This document shows positions 23,463 to 34,500 of a stretch of 44,882 bases of DNA, one piece after another. Below the pieces are notes generated by a model. It made no database searches. It was given only the letters and a program-made list of their open reading frames with translations, and had not been told where the DNA came from. The position numbers and the translations under genes were made by a program. This stretch comes from Parachlorella kessleri (taxonomy: Eukaryota > Chlorophyta > Trebouxiophyceae > Chlorellales > Chlorellaceae), in NCBI GenBank assembly GCA_001598975.1, contig BBXU01001167.1, positions 1 through 44,882 on the forward strand. Direction: 5' to 3'. Numbering within the stretch: position 1 is the first letter of the stretch; each line of letters opens with the position of its first letter.

Positions 23463-23999
23463 TCACTTGTCACGCTCCTGCATCTCGATGGCTGCGTCCT
23501 GTAACAAGCCCAGAGGTGCTGGTGAGTTTCGGTAAGTTCCCTGATGACAACATGCAGAAGCGTGGGTGGATTTATTACATACCAACAACCTACCGTGCCT
23601 GGCTTTAGCCCCAGCGTGAAGATAAGGAGGGAGGCCGCACTGATGCCCACAGCTCTGCAATTTCGCAAACTACACCCTTAAGGGATTGTGGGTCCCAACT
23701 CAGTGCCTGTGATCGCCAAAAGGGAGCCAGAGTTTTCAGGACGGGTCCACCGAGATTTTCTCAGTGACGTGGTGGGCAAGATCATGAACTCACGCGACAG
23801 CAATGATCCAGGTAGGCGCCTCTACCGAGCCCGGAGCAGCTTCTGCGATCTGGGCAAGTTCAGAGAGCCCTTTGAAGGCGTTGGGAGTCGCTATCCTCCT
23901 CTTGGGACATGCAGGGATCCTCTGAGCCCGCTGGAACCGCCGGGAGACAGGCACCCGAGGTGCAACAGTGATGGGAGCTGTTACCAAAGCGGAAGCCAT
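23463..23999 (-). CDS. Small single-span protein, probably plastid-targeted, about 100 aa
   Basis: Three exons: 23999-23794, 23654-23594 and 23498-23463 (TGA), with GT-AG introns and continuous phase. Residues 1-42 (MASALVTAPITVAPRVPVSR...) are rich in Ala, Val, Arg, Pro and Ser without acidic residues, typical of a chloroplast transit peptide. The mature part has a short acidic stretch (LSELAQIAEAAPGSVEAP). A single membrane span follows (about residues 64-84: TWIIAVAAVGISAASLLIFT), then LGLKPGTDAAIEMQERDK at the stromal or lumenal end. The size and layout resemble small thylakoid membrane subunits, but I do not recognise a named family. Introns fall within the span and just before the terminal DAAIEMQERDK. 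The gene is real by splice phase and composition; its role is unknown. Confidence 0.7.
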
Positions 24000-24525
24000 G
24001 GATATCGAGTGTAGATAAATATAGATGGTCAGACAAGAATTCCGAAACGGTGACTGGGCTGTGGGCTAGATGATGTGCTTCGAATGCTGGGTAAAATCTA
24101 GTCAGCAGCGCGCCAGGATTGGAGTGTTGACAACATTAATGATGGTGGCGAGCAATGCGAAGAGATTGAAGATAGGACTGTGCTTCACTGACACTTTTGG
24201 ATGCAGATATCAGTAAGGGTGGGAGGTAGGGCGAACAGAGAGTGAGACGCGAAATGTACTGGACAGTCATGCCTGGGGCTTGCCCGCATTCTGATCCATG
24301 ACGTTTTGTTTACAATGGCAGGCAATGTGATCAGGGGATAGGTAGGGGTGAGATGTACTGTTGGGCCCGTTCAGGGTGAAAGACGCTGCCTTGCAGGTAA
24401 TCAGCAACACTGCGTCCCTGCAGTACCTCCTCCCGTCACACTATATGCCACCGTCACAAATCATTTGCATGCTGTCGAGGCCCATGCAGCACTGGACGCC
24501 TGCACCCACGTCAGAAGCATGGCCA
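24000..24525. other. 3' UTR of CLN3 and promoter of the 100-aa gene
   Basis: Both neighbours are on the minus strand. TTACA (TGTAA on the gene strand) at about 24310-24314 could be the CLN3 poly(A) signal, 215 bases past its stop. No coding exon was seen. Confidence 0.45.
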
Positions 24526-27500
24526 CTAACACTTGAAGGCCGCCCCCTGCAGTCGATTGGCCTTGAACAGGCACCCCTGTATAAGAATGCCGGTGATATC
24601 TGCCAGAGCCACACCCAGGCTGTCACCCAGGGAGGCCGCCCCCAGCGAGAACTCCCGGTACTGGGGCTCCACCTCTTTGGAGATGAGGTTGAAGGCATTC
24701 ACATAGCATGCCCCTCCCAGCAGCCCTGCAGACACACGGTGAGGGGATGAGGAGCGTATGTGAGGCTTGACTAAGGCACGAGGCTCCTCCCAAGCAGACC
24801 TTGTGGGAAGGAACTCCGTGTGATACAGTAAGCTCAAGAAGCTTGCTCAAGAGACGATGGGGGCCGACTCCGATAGGCCTTCAAGGGTGAGCACGGAAAG
24901 ACTCTTAGGGAGCACGATATACCCGGCTGACAGCCACAGGGGCAGCCATCAACAGATCCCCTGGACCCCAGTGATCCATGGAAACCCCACTGCCCGAGGG
25001 CGTCACCACATTACGAAACGATGACACACTGCTGCACGCCCGCTCGACACAGGGGGGCATGGTCAGCCTTCACTGTCTGCCCGCCAGGGCGCTCAGCACC
25101 TGGGGGAGGCCCATTCTCTCACCTGTGGCAAAGCACGGTACCAGCAGCCAGTAGTTGTACCAGAACTTGTGCACCGCATCCACAAGGAAAAAGGCCAGCC
25201 AGCCCACTTGCAGCGCAGGCATGGCCCACAGCTGAGCCCGGGAGGCCTGCACCACAGAGCAGCACCCAGGATATCTGCTGTGCAGGATTCTGTCCCCCTC
25301 CCATACACAGTATGCCCAATCCCAGGTCCCTCACTTCACGTAACTTACTCTTAAGAAAGGAAGGCCGCTACCACCTCCTGGGCCTCATGGGCAGGAGCTC
25401 TTCACAAGCATCCCTTACAGGGCGCCTACAGGCACTGCCTGCTACTGAGGACCATAGCCATGCGCAGAGACAGCCAACCACGGGCAATGAAGGTTATCAG
25501 CCTACCTGATATATCATGCCCGAGGACCGGCTCACAAACACCCCCGCCTGGTACATCCAGTTGGAATATGTGTAGAAGGTGTGCCGGGCTTTGGCTTCAT
25601 GCACTGGGAACCCTGCACCAACCAACAACGAGGGGGGGCACTCTCACACACACATGGAACACACGGTGGGTTAGCACATGTTCCGCCGCCTGTTCGTGCT
25701 GTCTGCACTTCTACAAGGCGCCACGCCACCCATCACCCATCATTTCTTCACGAAAGCCACCTATGCTATGCCTATCCGTGCATATCACCACTGCGAGTCA
25801 AGCCCCCCAGCAAGCAATATTCAGCGAGGATGTGCCCCAAGCGCAACACAACATTGTGCGGGCCCCCAGGGCATGCAATCTGTGAGAGACAAAGGCGCTG
25901 TCTTGACTCAGCAGTTTCCCTGCCTCCCCCCCCCCCCTCTCCTCCAAATGTACCTATGGCTGACCAGGTGCCTGACTGCATGGCATACTCGGCGAAGTAC
26001 ACCAGCATGAGGCATGTCATGTACTGCCAGAGCGCCGCTGTGCGCGCTGCACGCTCGCGCCAAGTCATGCGGCACGCTTTGGAGGCTTTGGCATCGTCAT
26101 CATCGTCACTACTCCAGGGCCCCCTTATCAGGCCCTCTGACTCGCTCTCCGCATGCTGCACAGCATGCTGCGCCTGCGCTGCCGCCCTGCCAACCACAGC
26201 ATGGCTTGCTTGGCTGCCGCTGTGCGACCCAGCCAGCAGGTGCCGTGTCTCGCCTTCAAGCAAAATCTCGTCCTTCACCGATCGGTGCCCTCCTACGGCT
26301 GTCGTTGCTGATCCTGTTCCTACAAGAGCTCCGCTACCAATGGGCGGAGGGAGCACGTGCGGTGCTTGCTGCTGCTGTCTGCCCCCTCCCCCCACGGAAG
26401 GATTTGCTATTGTTGAATTCCTGCTGGGGTGCCACGGCTGGGAGGGCCCTAGCAGGGAGCCATACACGGCCAAAAAAGCCACAGTGGTCGCGTTGGCTGC
26501 CAGAAGGGTGACCTTGAAGCTTAGACCTCCTGCACAGAATGTGAGAACTCAGAAGTTACTTCCGCTGGCTAGCTCTACTGACTCCGGATCACCTTGCATC
26601 AATAGCTAGTTATGGTCCCAAGGGTGCTTACCGGCTGCATCACATTAAGAGGAGCCTTGAGGCCATCTCGCTTGGATGCCACCCACTGCTGCCGCACAAC
26701 CTGATGCCCAACTGATGTCAGTACATTTCACCCCACCTCTTCCCCTGTACATACTGCCTGCCACCATAAACAAAAAGCTGATGCCTGGGAGCGACAGCTC
26801 GACCAGCACCCACAACAAAGCCAGGGCTTACCCAGCACATGCAGCAGCGCAACCCAGCTGTAGCCAAACACCCCCGCAAAGCCAGTGCCGCTGCTCCAAG
26901 CTGTGATGGCCGGCCGGCCACTGTAGTAGGACGTCAGCGCTAGGCACGATGCCTCTCCCAAGCCGCCCTGCCGTGCAACAAAGGGATGAGTATGTAATGC
27001 TAGCATTGTTAGTCTGCAGCGCAGGAAAGTTAATACGATTTCCCTGCCAGTCCACCAGGACAACCCAAGCCATATGCCAGCACGGCAGCCAGCACAAAGC
27101 GCTCCAGAAACCAAGCTTCCCCGATGCTGGCGACACTTCTTCTCATGCAGAGCCACCCATACACGCAGCTCACCTGCAGCGAGGCAAACACCACCCCTAG
27201 CAGCTGCCAGGTGGTCCGGGTGCTGAAGGCCACAGTGGTGTAAGCGCACGCCATAAGCAAGGCCACAGTTGCCATCCGCCAACGATACGCCACTAGGTGG
27301 AACCTGCCAAGAGTGAGTGGGGTAAGGAGGGGCTTGGAGCAAGTCGTGACCTATAGGGTGCTGTCTCCCTAGGCAGCGACCACTGCAATAAATTGCCCTA
27401 TGCAACTATAGGACTATCTTATGGCGGTTTCTTCAGGGATGTGTGGGCCGCACTGCGTCAGCCTTGTCCAAAGGCAGAAAGGAAGCAAGATGCAGTAGAT

Positions 27501-27882
27501 TGCAGGAAGCACAGGTAAGCCTGCAGAAGGTCTCACCAGTAGGGACCTGTAGCTTTGCACAGTATGGCCGGGAAAACGGCGCAGAGATACACCAGACCCA
27601 CTGCTGCTGCGCTGATCTCATTGGCCCCTGCTATCATTATAACATAAGCTGCAGGTGTAACAGAAGATGTGGTGGGTTAAGACAGTAGACGACTTGCACT
27701 CTCCCTGTGGTGAAGGACTCGCCGTTTTAACCATACCTCAAGGTGTAGGCCCAAACCAATTGCAACCTTAGCCCACCTGCGTTGTTAAAAAGGCCTAGCA
27801 GCCAGAAGGCTGCAAGGTTTCGGGCAGGCTCACGTGGCTCTTTGGCTTCCATGTTCCGCACTAAGCTCCCCTCAATTTCCAT
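24526..27882 (-). CDS. CLN3: CLN3/battenin-type lysosomal (vacuolar) membrane protein
   Basis: Eight exons: 27882-27777, 27648-27537, 27303-27174, 26967-26832, 26529-25954, 25612-25506, 25246-25123 and 24725-24526 (TAG), 496 aa, phase-continuous. Battenin is an MFS-like membrane protein of lysosomes and vacuoles. Landmarks shared with human CLN3 in order: RNLAAFWLLGLFNNAAYVIM, LLGVVFASLQGGLGEASCLA, AWSSGTGFAGVFGYSW, LMLVYFAEYAMQSGTWS, SNWMYQAGVFVSRSSGM and GLLGGACYVNAFNLISKEVE. The glycosylated lumenal loop after the first helix in human CLN3 is almost absent. The cytosolic loop between helices 6 and 7, all in exon 5, is expanded and disordered, with a SSDDDDDAK acidic patch. The protein ends FKANRLQGAAFKC; a C-terminal Cys recalls the CaaX-like lipidation site of CLN3, but the position differs and this is weak. 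Algal function is not established. Confidence 0.93.
25926..25937. repeat. Poly-C run in a CLN3 intron
   Basis: Twelve consecutive C, about 16 bases inside the intron from the donor at 25953. This is a likely length-variable or error-prone site and a G-rich patch on the transcript. Confidence 0.8.
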
Positions 27883-28542
27883 ATGACCGGCTACATGGTA
27901 CGACACCCTCGGACAACACACTCAACGGTATAGGCAAAGAACCTGCAAAAAAATTGGGAATTGATGGAAAACCAGCTCTCCAGTGATTCCAGGTCTAAAG
28001 AATGGTGTGGTATCTGCAACGCTTTGTGAGCGCGAGGATGCCTTGCTGGGTACCTTAGCAAGGTACAGGGGAAGGGAGGGCGTAGCGCAGAAGTGACAGT
28101 GCTGTGGACTCATTCAAGCTAAAGCTCACTGGGCGGCGCCCGCAGCCGCAGCAACTGCAGTTGCAAAGCTCAGTGCTGCGAGTGCGCCCGCCTCATCCTT
28201 TCAAAGCAAGAGCATTTCAGGCTATGACTGGTACAACCATCCCGGGGCTGCCCACCAGACATGTCTGCATGTGGCAGGTTTACACGACACCAAAGGGGGC
28301 TAATTTACAACCAACAAGGCACCCAGCACTGCGTCAACCGCCTTGGATAGCAGTACATGTTCACGCACAAATAAGGCGCTAGCCAAGCACCATTGAACGT
28401 CACCTACTAGGCAAGGTGACTACACCGCAGCAAGGCTGCATCATAAATACAGCGTTGCGCTGCCTAGCAAAAGGCCTGCACTATCAGAAGCCAAGCAGCG
28501 AAAGCCTGAGTCGCACACTAGTTGGACCTCCTCAAATGTGGC
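27883..28542. other. RsmH 3' UTR and CLN3 promoter region
   Basis: Both neighbours are on the minus strand. TTACA at about 28304 (TGTAA on the gene strand) could end the RsmH transcript. An open frame at 28104-28382 (+) starts at GTG and is not convincing. No RNA gene was seen. Confidence 0.45.
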
Positions 28543-31075
28543 TCATAGCCTCTCGACCACCCTGAGCTTGGCACTGCGGCTGCGACTGTTTGCTTGCTGC
28601 TCTTCCTCGCTGGGTAGCACTGGCCGGCGGGTGAGGATCTTGACTAGGGGCTGCTCTAAGGTCTGCTCAAAGGGGGCGCAGTAGGAGGGCAGGGCGCCGT
28701 CACTTGGAGCCATGCCTGCAAGATGCATAAGGCTTGTAAGGCTTGCAGGGCCCAGCATGCACAGCAGGCAGAAGCCCAGCTTGCACAGCTGGGGATGGGA
28801 TGGACATAGCAGGGCAAGTCACGCAACTCCTTTTGTTCGGAGGCTAAAGGCGGGAGCAGATGCTCGACTGCGGAGGGCAATCTCAGGGGGCAGCCGGCCT
28901 GAACATGCCCGGCCCCCGTGACTGTGACCCTCTGGCCACGCTCCTGCTGCTGTCTGCTCACCCGCCTCCTGCCAGGCAGGATACAGACTCTGCTGCACTG
29001 CAACTGCAACTGCTCACCTGCTGCTTGCCGGAAGGCCCACTTGACGATGCGGTCCTCCAGGCTGTGGAAAGTGATCACGGCCAGCCTGCCTCCCGGCCGC
29101 AGGCACTGAATGGCGTCCGGCAGCACCTGGGCAACGCTGCGCAGCTCGTCGTTCACCGCAATGCGCAGTGCCTGCAGCCAGTCAGCCAGGCAGCACCGCT
29201 TGCTTTTGGGCTTGCGCTCAAGAGACTCCACGCGTGGCAGCAGAAGGTGCTCAGCTGCCTCTAAACAAGTAGAGATCCAAAGGTGCGCACGGACATGAGG
29301 GATGTGCTACTACAAACAATCGATATGGTGGTGTCAGTGATTCATACTCCGACCCAGTACTTCCAGGCACTTATAGGCCAGTGAGTCTCCATGCATGCTG
29401 AGGAGGTAAGGAAATGTTCACCATTACACAGATAGTAGCCTTGTGGCCCATCCCACCTGGAACACCCGGGTGGCAGGGTGCTTCTGCTTGGCATCACCCC
29501 GCCTGCTGCCTCTGCTAAAGCCGCCAGGGTTCCCGATGACCCTCACAAGCTGCTGAGTGGTGGTGATGGGCTCCTCCTCACGACCGCTGACAATTCTGCA
29601 ACTGGCTAGCCACATGACTAAATGCGGCGCCCGGCTCCCCTCGGGACGCACCCGGGTAGCAGCATACATGCCCTGGAGGGATGCCCGCATTCAGCGGCAC
29701 CATGCATGCCCACAAGGTGCAGATTCGCAAAGCACTGCATCCAACCAGCCGCCAGCTTCCAATGCACCCTAGGACACCACAAGACTGTTTTCTTCATGCT
29801 CATGACTTGCTTTCCCTAGCCTTCTCAACCCCAAACAGCAGATGCACCAGCCGCCCCACCTTCGTGCGATGCTCTTCCAGTAGCGCTCCTCCCCAAACTC
29901 CCTAAAAATGATGCCCAGCTCCTGCTCGCTGGCATAGTTCACCAGCTCCTCCGCACTCCTGCTAGCGGTGCCGCTGGCAGTGCCGGAGGCATCCATGCGC
30001 ATGTCCAGGGGCCCGTCTCGCAGGAAGCTGAACCCTCGGTCCGACTGGTCCACCTGTGAGGAGCGAGGAGCTTGCCGCTGGGTGTTTTGAACTACCCAGC
30101 CACGAAGGCTGACGCGTGAAGGAGCCAGCCTGCCAGGCGGCCACATGTGCCAGAGGCCTCTGAGAGGCCGTTCAGCTCTTGCAGGCACACACCTAGGTTG
30201 GCCCAGTGCCCGGCCACTACCCTGCTGACGCTTGGTCATCGCCTCATTGCCGGCTGGGCCTCGCCCATAAGCCTTACTACACTCCAAGGGGACACAGTAC
30301 CACAGGACCTCCCAGCATTCACCTGCATGGAGGACATCCCCAGGTCCAAAAGCACAGCGTCCACAGCGCCCATTAGCCTGCCTCCCTCCAGCTGGCCCAG
30401 CACCCGTCCTAGCCCCCCAAAGTTGCTGTGCACAATGTAGGCTGTCGGCTGCTGCTGTCCCTGCTGCTGCTGCTGCTGAGGCGGCTGGTGCTGGCAATCA
30501 GGTTGGGCAGATGATGCGACCCGGAGGTCAGTCAGTGTCAATAGCCCTTCGCTGCTGCTGAGGCTCAGGCTGCCTCTGGGGCCTGCCTTGGGCAGCAGCG
30601 GCACCACCCTAGCACCCAGCTTCTCTAGCCGGGCTGCGGCTATGTCATGTGCAGTGGTGTCCAGGTCAAACCCCACCAGAGTTTGCAGCTCTGGGTGGCG
30701 ATAGAGCACCTCGCCTGCGTGGCCTGCTGCCCCCAGGGTTCCATCCACATAGGCCGAGATGTTCAGGTCCCGGAAGAAGCCCATCACCTCTTCTAGCAGC
30801 ACCGAGACATGGGGCTGCTGCTGCTGCTGCTCTGCGGGAGGCAGCTGACCTGCTTCATCTTGCTGTGCACGGGGGGTAGCAGTTGAAGCAGCTGCAGCTG
30901 CCAAGCAGTCGTGCAAGCGGCGCCGCTGGCATCGTCCCAAAGTGGCAGGTGACCTGCCGGCCGGCGGCGGTCGCGACAGCACTGCACCCTTGCTGGGGCT
31001 GCAGCAGTGCCTCTTGGGTGCACTGAGGCCGCACAGACGCATCAAAGCTCTGTTTTCCAGCTTGAGTAGCATCAT
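28543..31075 (-). CDS. rsmH: RsmH/MraW 16S rRNA (cytosine-N4) methyltransferase, organelle type
   Basis: Five exons: 31075-30323, 30053-29860, 29595-29457, 29171-29018 and 28715-28543 (TGA), 470 aa, phase-continuous. RsmH uses S-adenosylmethionine to methylate N4 of C1402 in the decoding site of bacterial-type 16S rRNA. Family motifs are all present: [13 protein letters not shown] and [16 protein letters not shown] (SAM motif I), [76 protein letters not shown], and the ending [20 protein letters not shown]. It is longer than bacterial RsmH (about 313 aa) because of a basic 75-residue N-terminus ([13 protein letters not shown]..., likely transit peptide) and a Gln-rich insert before VDAVLLDLG. 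This suits the plant CMAL-like chloroplast enzyme or a mitochondrial one. Two ATG codons stand in tandem at the start, only 12 bases after another ORF's stop. Confidence 0.95.
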
Positions 31076-31087
31076 GGCAGGGGCTCC

Positions 31088-31258
31088 TCAGTGCTGCTTC
31101 TCAGCTGGTTTCACCCGGCCTGAGGACGTGCGCAAGAGTTGTAATATCCAAAAGAGCAGTGCCAGCACGTGGAAGATGATAAGACCAGCTACAACTGGCC
31201 CTATACCAAACCAGCCAGACTCGTGGGAAGAAGGACGAGGGTGCAGGGGGGGCGCCAT
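31088..31258 (-). CDS. 56-aa single-span membrane protein, just upstream of RsmH
   Basis: This intronless ORF runs from ATG (31258-31256) to TGA (31090-31088). The protein is MAPPLHPRPSSHESGWFGIG, then a clean hydrophobic span PVVAGLIIFHVLALLFWILQ (about residues 21-42), then LLRTSSGRVKPAEKQH. The Pro/Ser-rich head, single span and basic tail look like a genuine small tail- or signal-anchored protein, not a random upstream ORF. I do not recognise the family. Its stop is 12 bases before the RsmH ATG on the same strand and in the same frame, leaving no room for a separate RsmH promoter or 5' UTR. Either both are made from one transcript, or RsmH starts from an internal promoter. An intervening poly(A) site is unlikely at this spacing. 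Confidence 0.6.
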   Translation of the reverse strand: MAPPLHPRPSSHESGWFGIGPVVAGLIIFHVLALLFWILQLLRTSSGRVKPAEKQH

Positions 31259-31563
31259 GGCTCCAGGTCCAGAGTCATGACATACAAGTCCACAGTATTA
31301 TGTTTAATGCCAAGTGGGATGGAAAGCCAGGCAATGGCAAGTGGAATTGGCGGGATTTTACGGGGGGCATTTGAAAGGCGCCGGAGCCCAAAGGGAACCA
31401 TATGCCATGCCCTGAATGGCCCGCTTAACTGTACATTTTGTAGATGTTGATCTAGGAAACAGTTCCTTGCCGGCTATGTGGCTGCAATAGTGACGTGGGC
31501 AACTGATCTTCTCATGATCGACGAGTAGCCACATTCGCCTCGAGTAGCCGAGGGCCTCGCATC
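31259..31563. promoter_or_regulatory. Short bidirectional promoter region between the RsmH locus and IFT52
   Basis: About 305 bases separate the divergent start codons of the 56-aa ORF/RsmH locus (-) and IFT52 (+). Both promoters and 5' UTRs must fit here unless there are remote first exons. No TATA box is obvious; the element has mixed composition with a GC-rich right end (gcctcgagtagccgagg around 31536-31552 is nearly palindromic). Confidence 0.5.
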
Positions 31564-34500
31564 ATGGCAGGCCACCAGCCTGTTGTGCTGATCTCCGCCT
31601 GTAAAGCAGAGAAGCGCACGCTACGGGCCGGCTTCAAGCAGCTGGGCCGGCGGCTCAAGAAAGCACGCTGCGACGTGCAGAAACTAGATGCTGCAGCAGG
31701 GCTAGCTCCTGAGCTGCTCTCCCGAGCTGCGCTGCTGGTGTTCGGCTGTCCTACGCTGCCTTTCAGCCTGGAGGAGCTTGATGTGTTGCGACAGTACGTT
31801 GCCGGCGGAGGCAACCTACTGGTGCTGTCAAGCGAGGGCGGCGAGGACAAAGCTGGCACCAACCTCAACTACCTTCTGGAGGAGTATGGCATGAGCTTTG
31901 CCAGCGACTGCACCATCCAGAGCACCTTCCGCAAGTGGGTGCTTGCTCCCAAGCCCAGCCGTTGGCCAAGTTGGCCGCGGCCGCTTGGCTTATTGGGGGC
32001 CAGCTGCAGCACTTGTCACTCATCCGTGCTGCTGATATTACGGAGAACACGACAATACACAGTCAGGCACCAATCGCTACTAGTCAGCCCTCGTTGCATC
32101 TAGTTGCTCTCACTATCAGCAGTCTCACCGGCCTGCTTGCCGCCTTACCCAGCGACCCAACTAACATGCAGGTTCCCCCACCCCAAGCAAGTACTCGTGG
32201 AGGACGGCATTCTCTCACCTGACATGGCAGCTTTCTGTGCCATCAACACCAAGCGGAAACAGCCTTCAAGCTCTCGATACGGCAACGGCAGCGGCAGGGC
32301 TGATGAGAATGGCAAGCCGCAGGCGCAGTTTGCCTACCCGTTCGGCAGCACTGTGCTGGTTCAGGTCAGCAGTGGGAGTGCATTCTAGTCAGCATGCCAG
32401 ACTACTTGAGACAACAAGTGTTCTTACCGATGCACATGTTCTTATCCGGTGAAGTCCAGACAGGCTGCAGTACCGTGCATGGCACAGCCAAGTCCGCTGT
32501 TTTCTTGTGCAGCAGAAATATTGTTGAAATCCATGCATGCAGTCCCAGTTTGAGGCTGTGGGAAATGTTGATACCACGTTCATGGCTAGATGCAGGAGCC
32601 AGCCATGCCCATCCTATCCACAGGAACTTTGGCCCACCCCTACAACATGGCAGCAGGTACGCGTCGCTCTTAACCACCACTGCAAGCTCTGGGAGTTGCC
32701 TCTCTGCATTCTGACCGGACTAGCCCCTGACTGGGCAAGCATCATCATTTGCGCATTTCTGTGGCTTGCTCCTCACCAGCTCCCTTCAATCCACCTAAAT
32801 CGCTCGGAGTCTCACTGTCATGCGCTGCTGCTGCAACAAGCATTACAGCACCTGTGCAAGTGGGTCAGCCATGGCCTACAAGCATGCATTGCAGGCGCTG
32901 CCTGGCAGCAGGAAGGCACTGGGCGGGTCGTTATGGTGGGGTCGGCACACATGTTTGATGATGAGTGGCTGGGAAAGGAGGACAATGAGGCCCTGCTGGA
33001 CTTCCTTGTGGGGTGGCTCCTTAAGGTGAATGGGGCCGCTGGCGGCAGAGAATGGAGAGGACAGAAATGACCGCTGGATGGGGAATGTCTGTGCTGGCTG
33101 CATGGCAGCATAGACAGGGGTGGCAGCCAGGCCATGAAGGCGACGACAAGGGGCAGCTATTGGGCCAGAGGGAGTTTGGATATTGTGTATAGGAGACGCT
33201 GTCGCGCAGGTTCAGATCCCATGCTGGGCGAGGCGCAAGTTCGAGAGTTTTGCATCTGTTTAACAGGCGACCGGCTCGTGAGCCACCAGTGCTGTGAACA
33301 TTTCAGGCTTGCATAGAGGCAGGGACGTGTGTGCCCCACTCACAGCTGGCTAGACCTGTATGGGATATACCGTACTGATGCCATTTCAACTGTTCCCGTA
33401 GGATCCGGCCTGCACCTTGTCTCAGAAGACGCTGAGGGAGCCGGAGATAGTGGATGTGCGGCCAGTCACACACCTAGAGACTCTGGCGGCGCAGCCACGG
33501 GTGTGCTTGCAGGTGGGTTGCTTGTGATGGGAACACACTCAATGTCTTCAAAAAAAACACTCGATGTCTTAAAAGGACTCCAGGTTATTGCTTGGCAGGT
33601 AAAAGGAGGTAGGCATGGGTGCACACTTTCTGATACGTTCGTTAACGGGTCGCATCCTAATGCCAGACCGGGTGGGACATGCGCATTTGGCCCCTTCAGC
33701 CGCCATGGAACTGTGCTGGTCAGTGCCACGTTTGCAGTTGGTAGCAGGTAGGTAGTATGGTGATGATGGCCGGCAGCTGTGGTGGCTGACCTGACGCAAG
33801 GTTGCATGTGTTACAGGAACACGAAGAGCTGCCCCGCGACATCACCGCCTTGTTTGCAAGCTCCCTCTTCGGCCTGGACCTAGCGCACGTTCCGCGTGTG
33901 GGGGCGCTGTACCGGCAGCTGGGTGAGCAGCGAGGGGCCTTGCCCATCTGGAAGCCGCAGTTCGAGGTGGGTGGTCAGGCCTCCTACCAAATGCATTTCA
34001 GTTGGGGTCAATGTGGACAGCTCCCTTTCGGGATGTCAAACTTGCTCTGGCTGAAGGCGAGGGTGGAGCACCAACTGCTTCCTCCCAGCAGTGAATTTTT
34101 GGTCCAAAAGGCGTCGCAGTACATAGATCGTTTTTACGAGTGCTTGCATATGCCGGTGGAGAACGATGGTCAGTAATGAGAGCCGCTTGTGCAGTAAGGG
34201 CTGCCTCAGATGCACCCATGGAGAGTACAGGTGCAGCGAGTCAACCCAACCTTGGTTTTTGTCCACAGGTACCTTTCCCGGCACTGCAGCCAGCTATCTT
34301 CCCGCCGCCTTTCACAGAGCTTCCGCCACCGCCGCTGGAGCTGTTTGATCTGGATGAGGAGTTTGCCACCCCACTGGTCAGTGGCTCTGCATAGGGCCTG
34401 TGGTCCGTTTGCAAGCAGTGTACCCGCATCATGTGTCGCTGGGGTTGGGAGGGCATTCTTGGGCATGGTGACTCCAGTTGGTGTAGCCCCAAAGCAGCCA

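Noticed and set aside
23688..24014. 108-aa plus-strand frame
   Set aside because: It is antisense to exon 1 of the 100-aa plastid-type gene, whose transit peptide and splice phases are better supported.
25581..26609. 342-aa open frame on the plus strand
   Set aside because: It lies antisense to CLN3 exons 5 and 6, which are firmly supported by homology; its composition (Pro, Cys, Ser, Thr) is that of a shadow frame.
28104..28382. 92-aa plus-strand frame between RsmH and CLN3
   Set aside because: It starts with GTG, has no splice support or family likeness, and lies in a 3' UTR/promoter interval.
33150..33245. tRNA-like segment with a B-box-like ggttcagatcc in an IFT52 intron
   Set aside because: The flanking bases do not form a five-pair T stem and no acceptor stem could be drawn.
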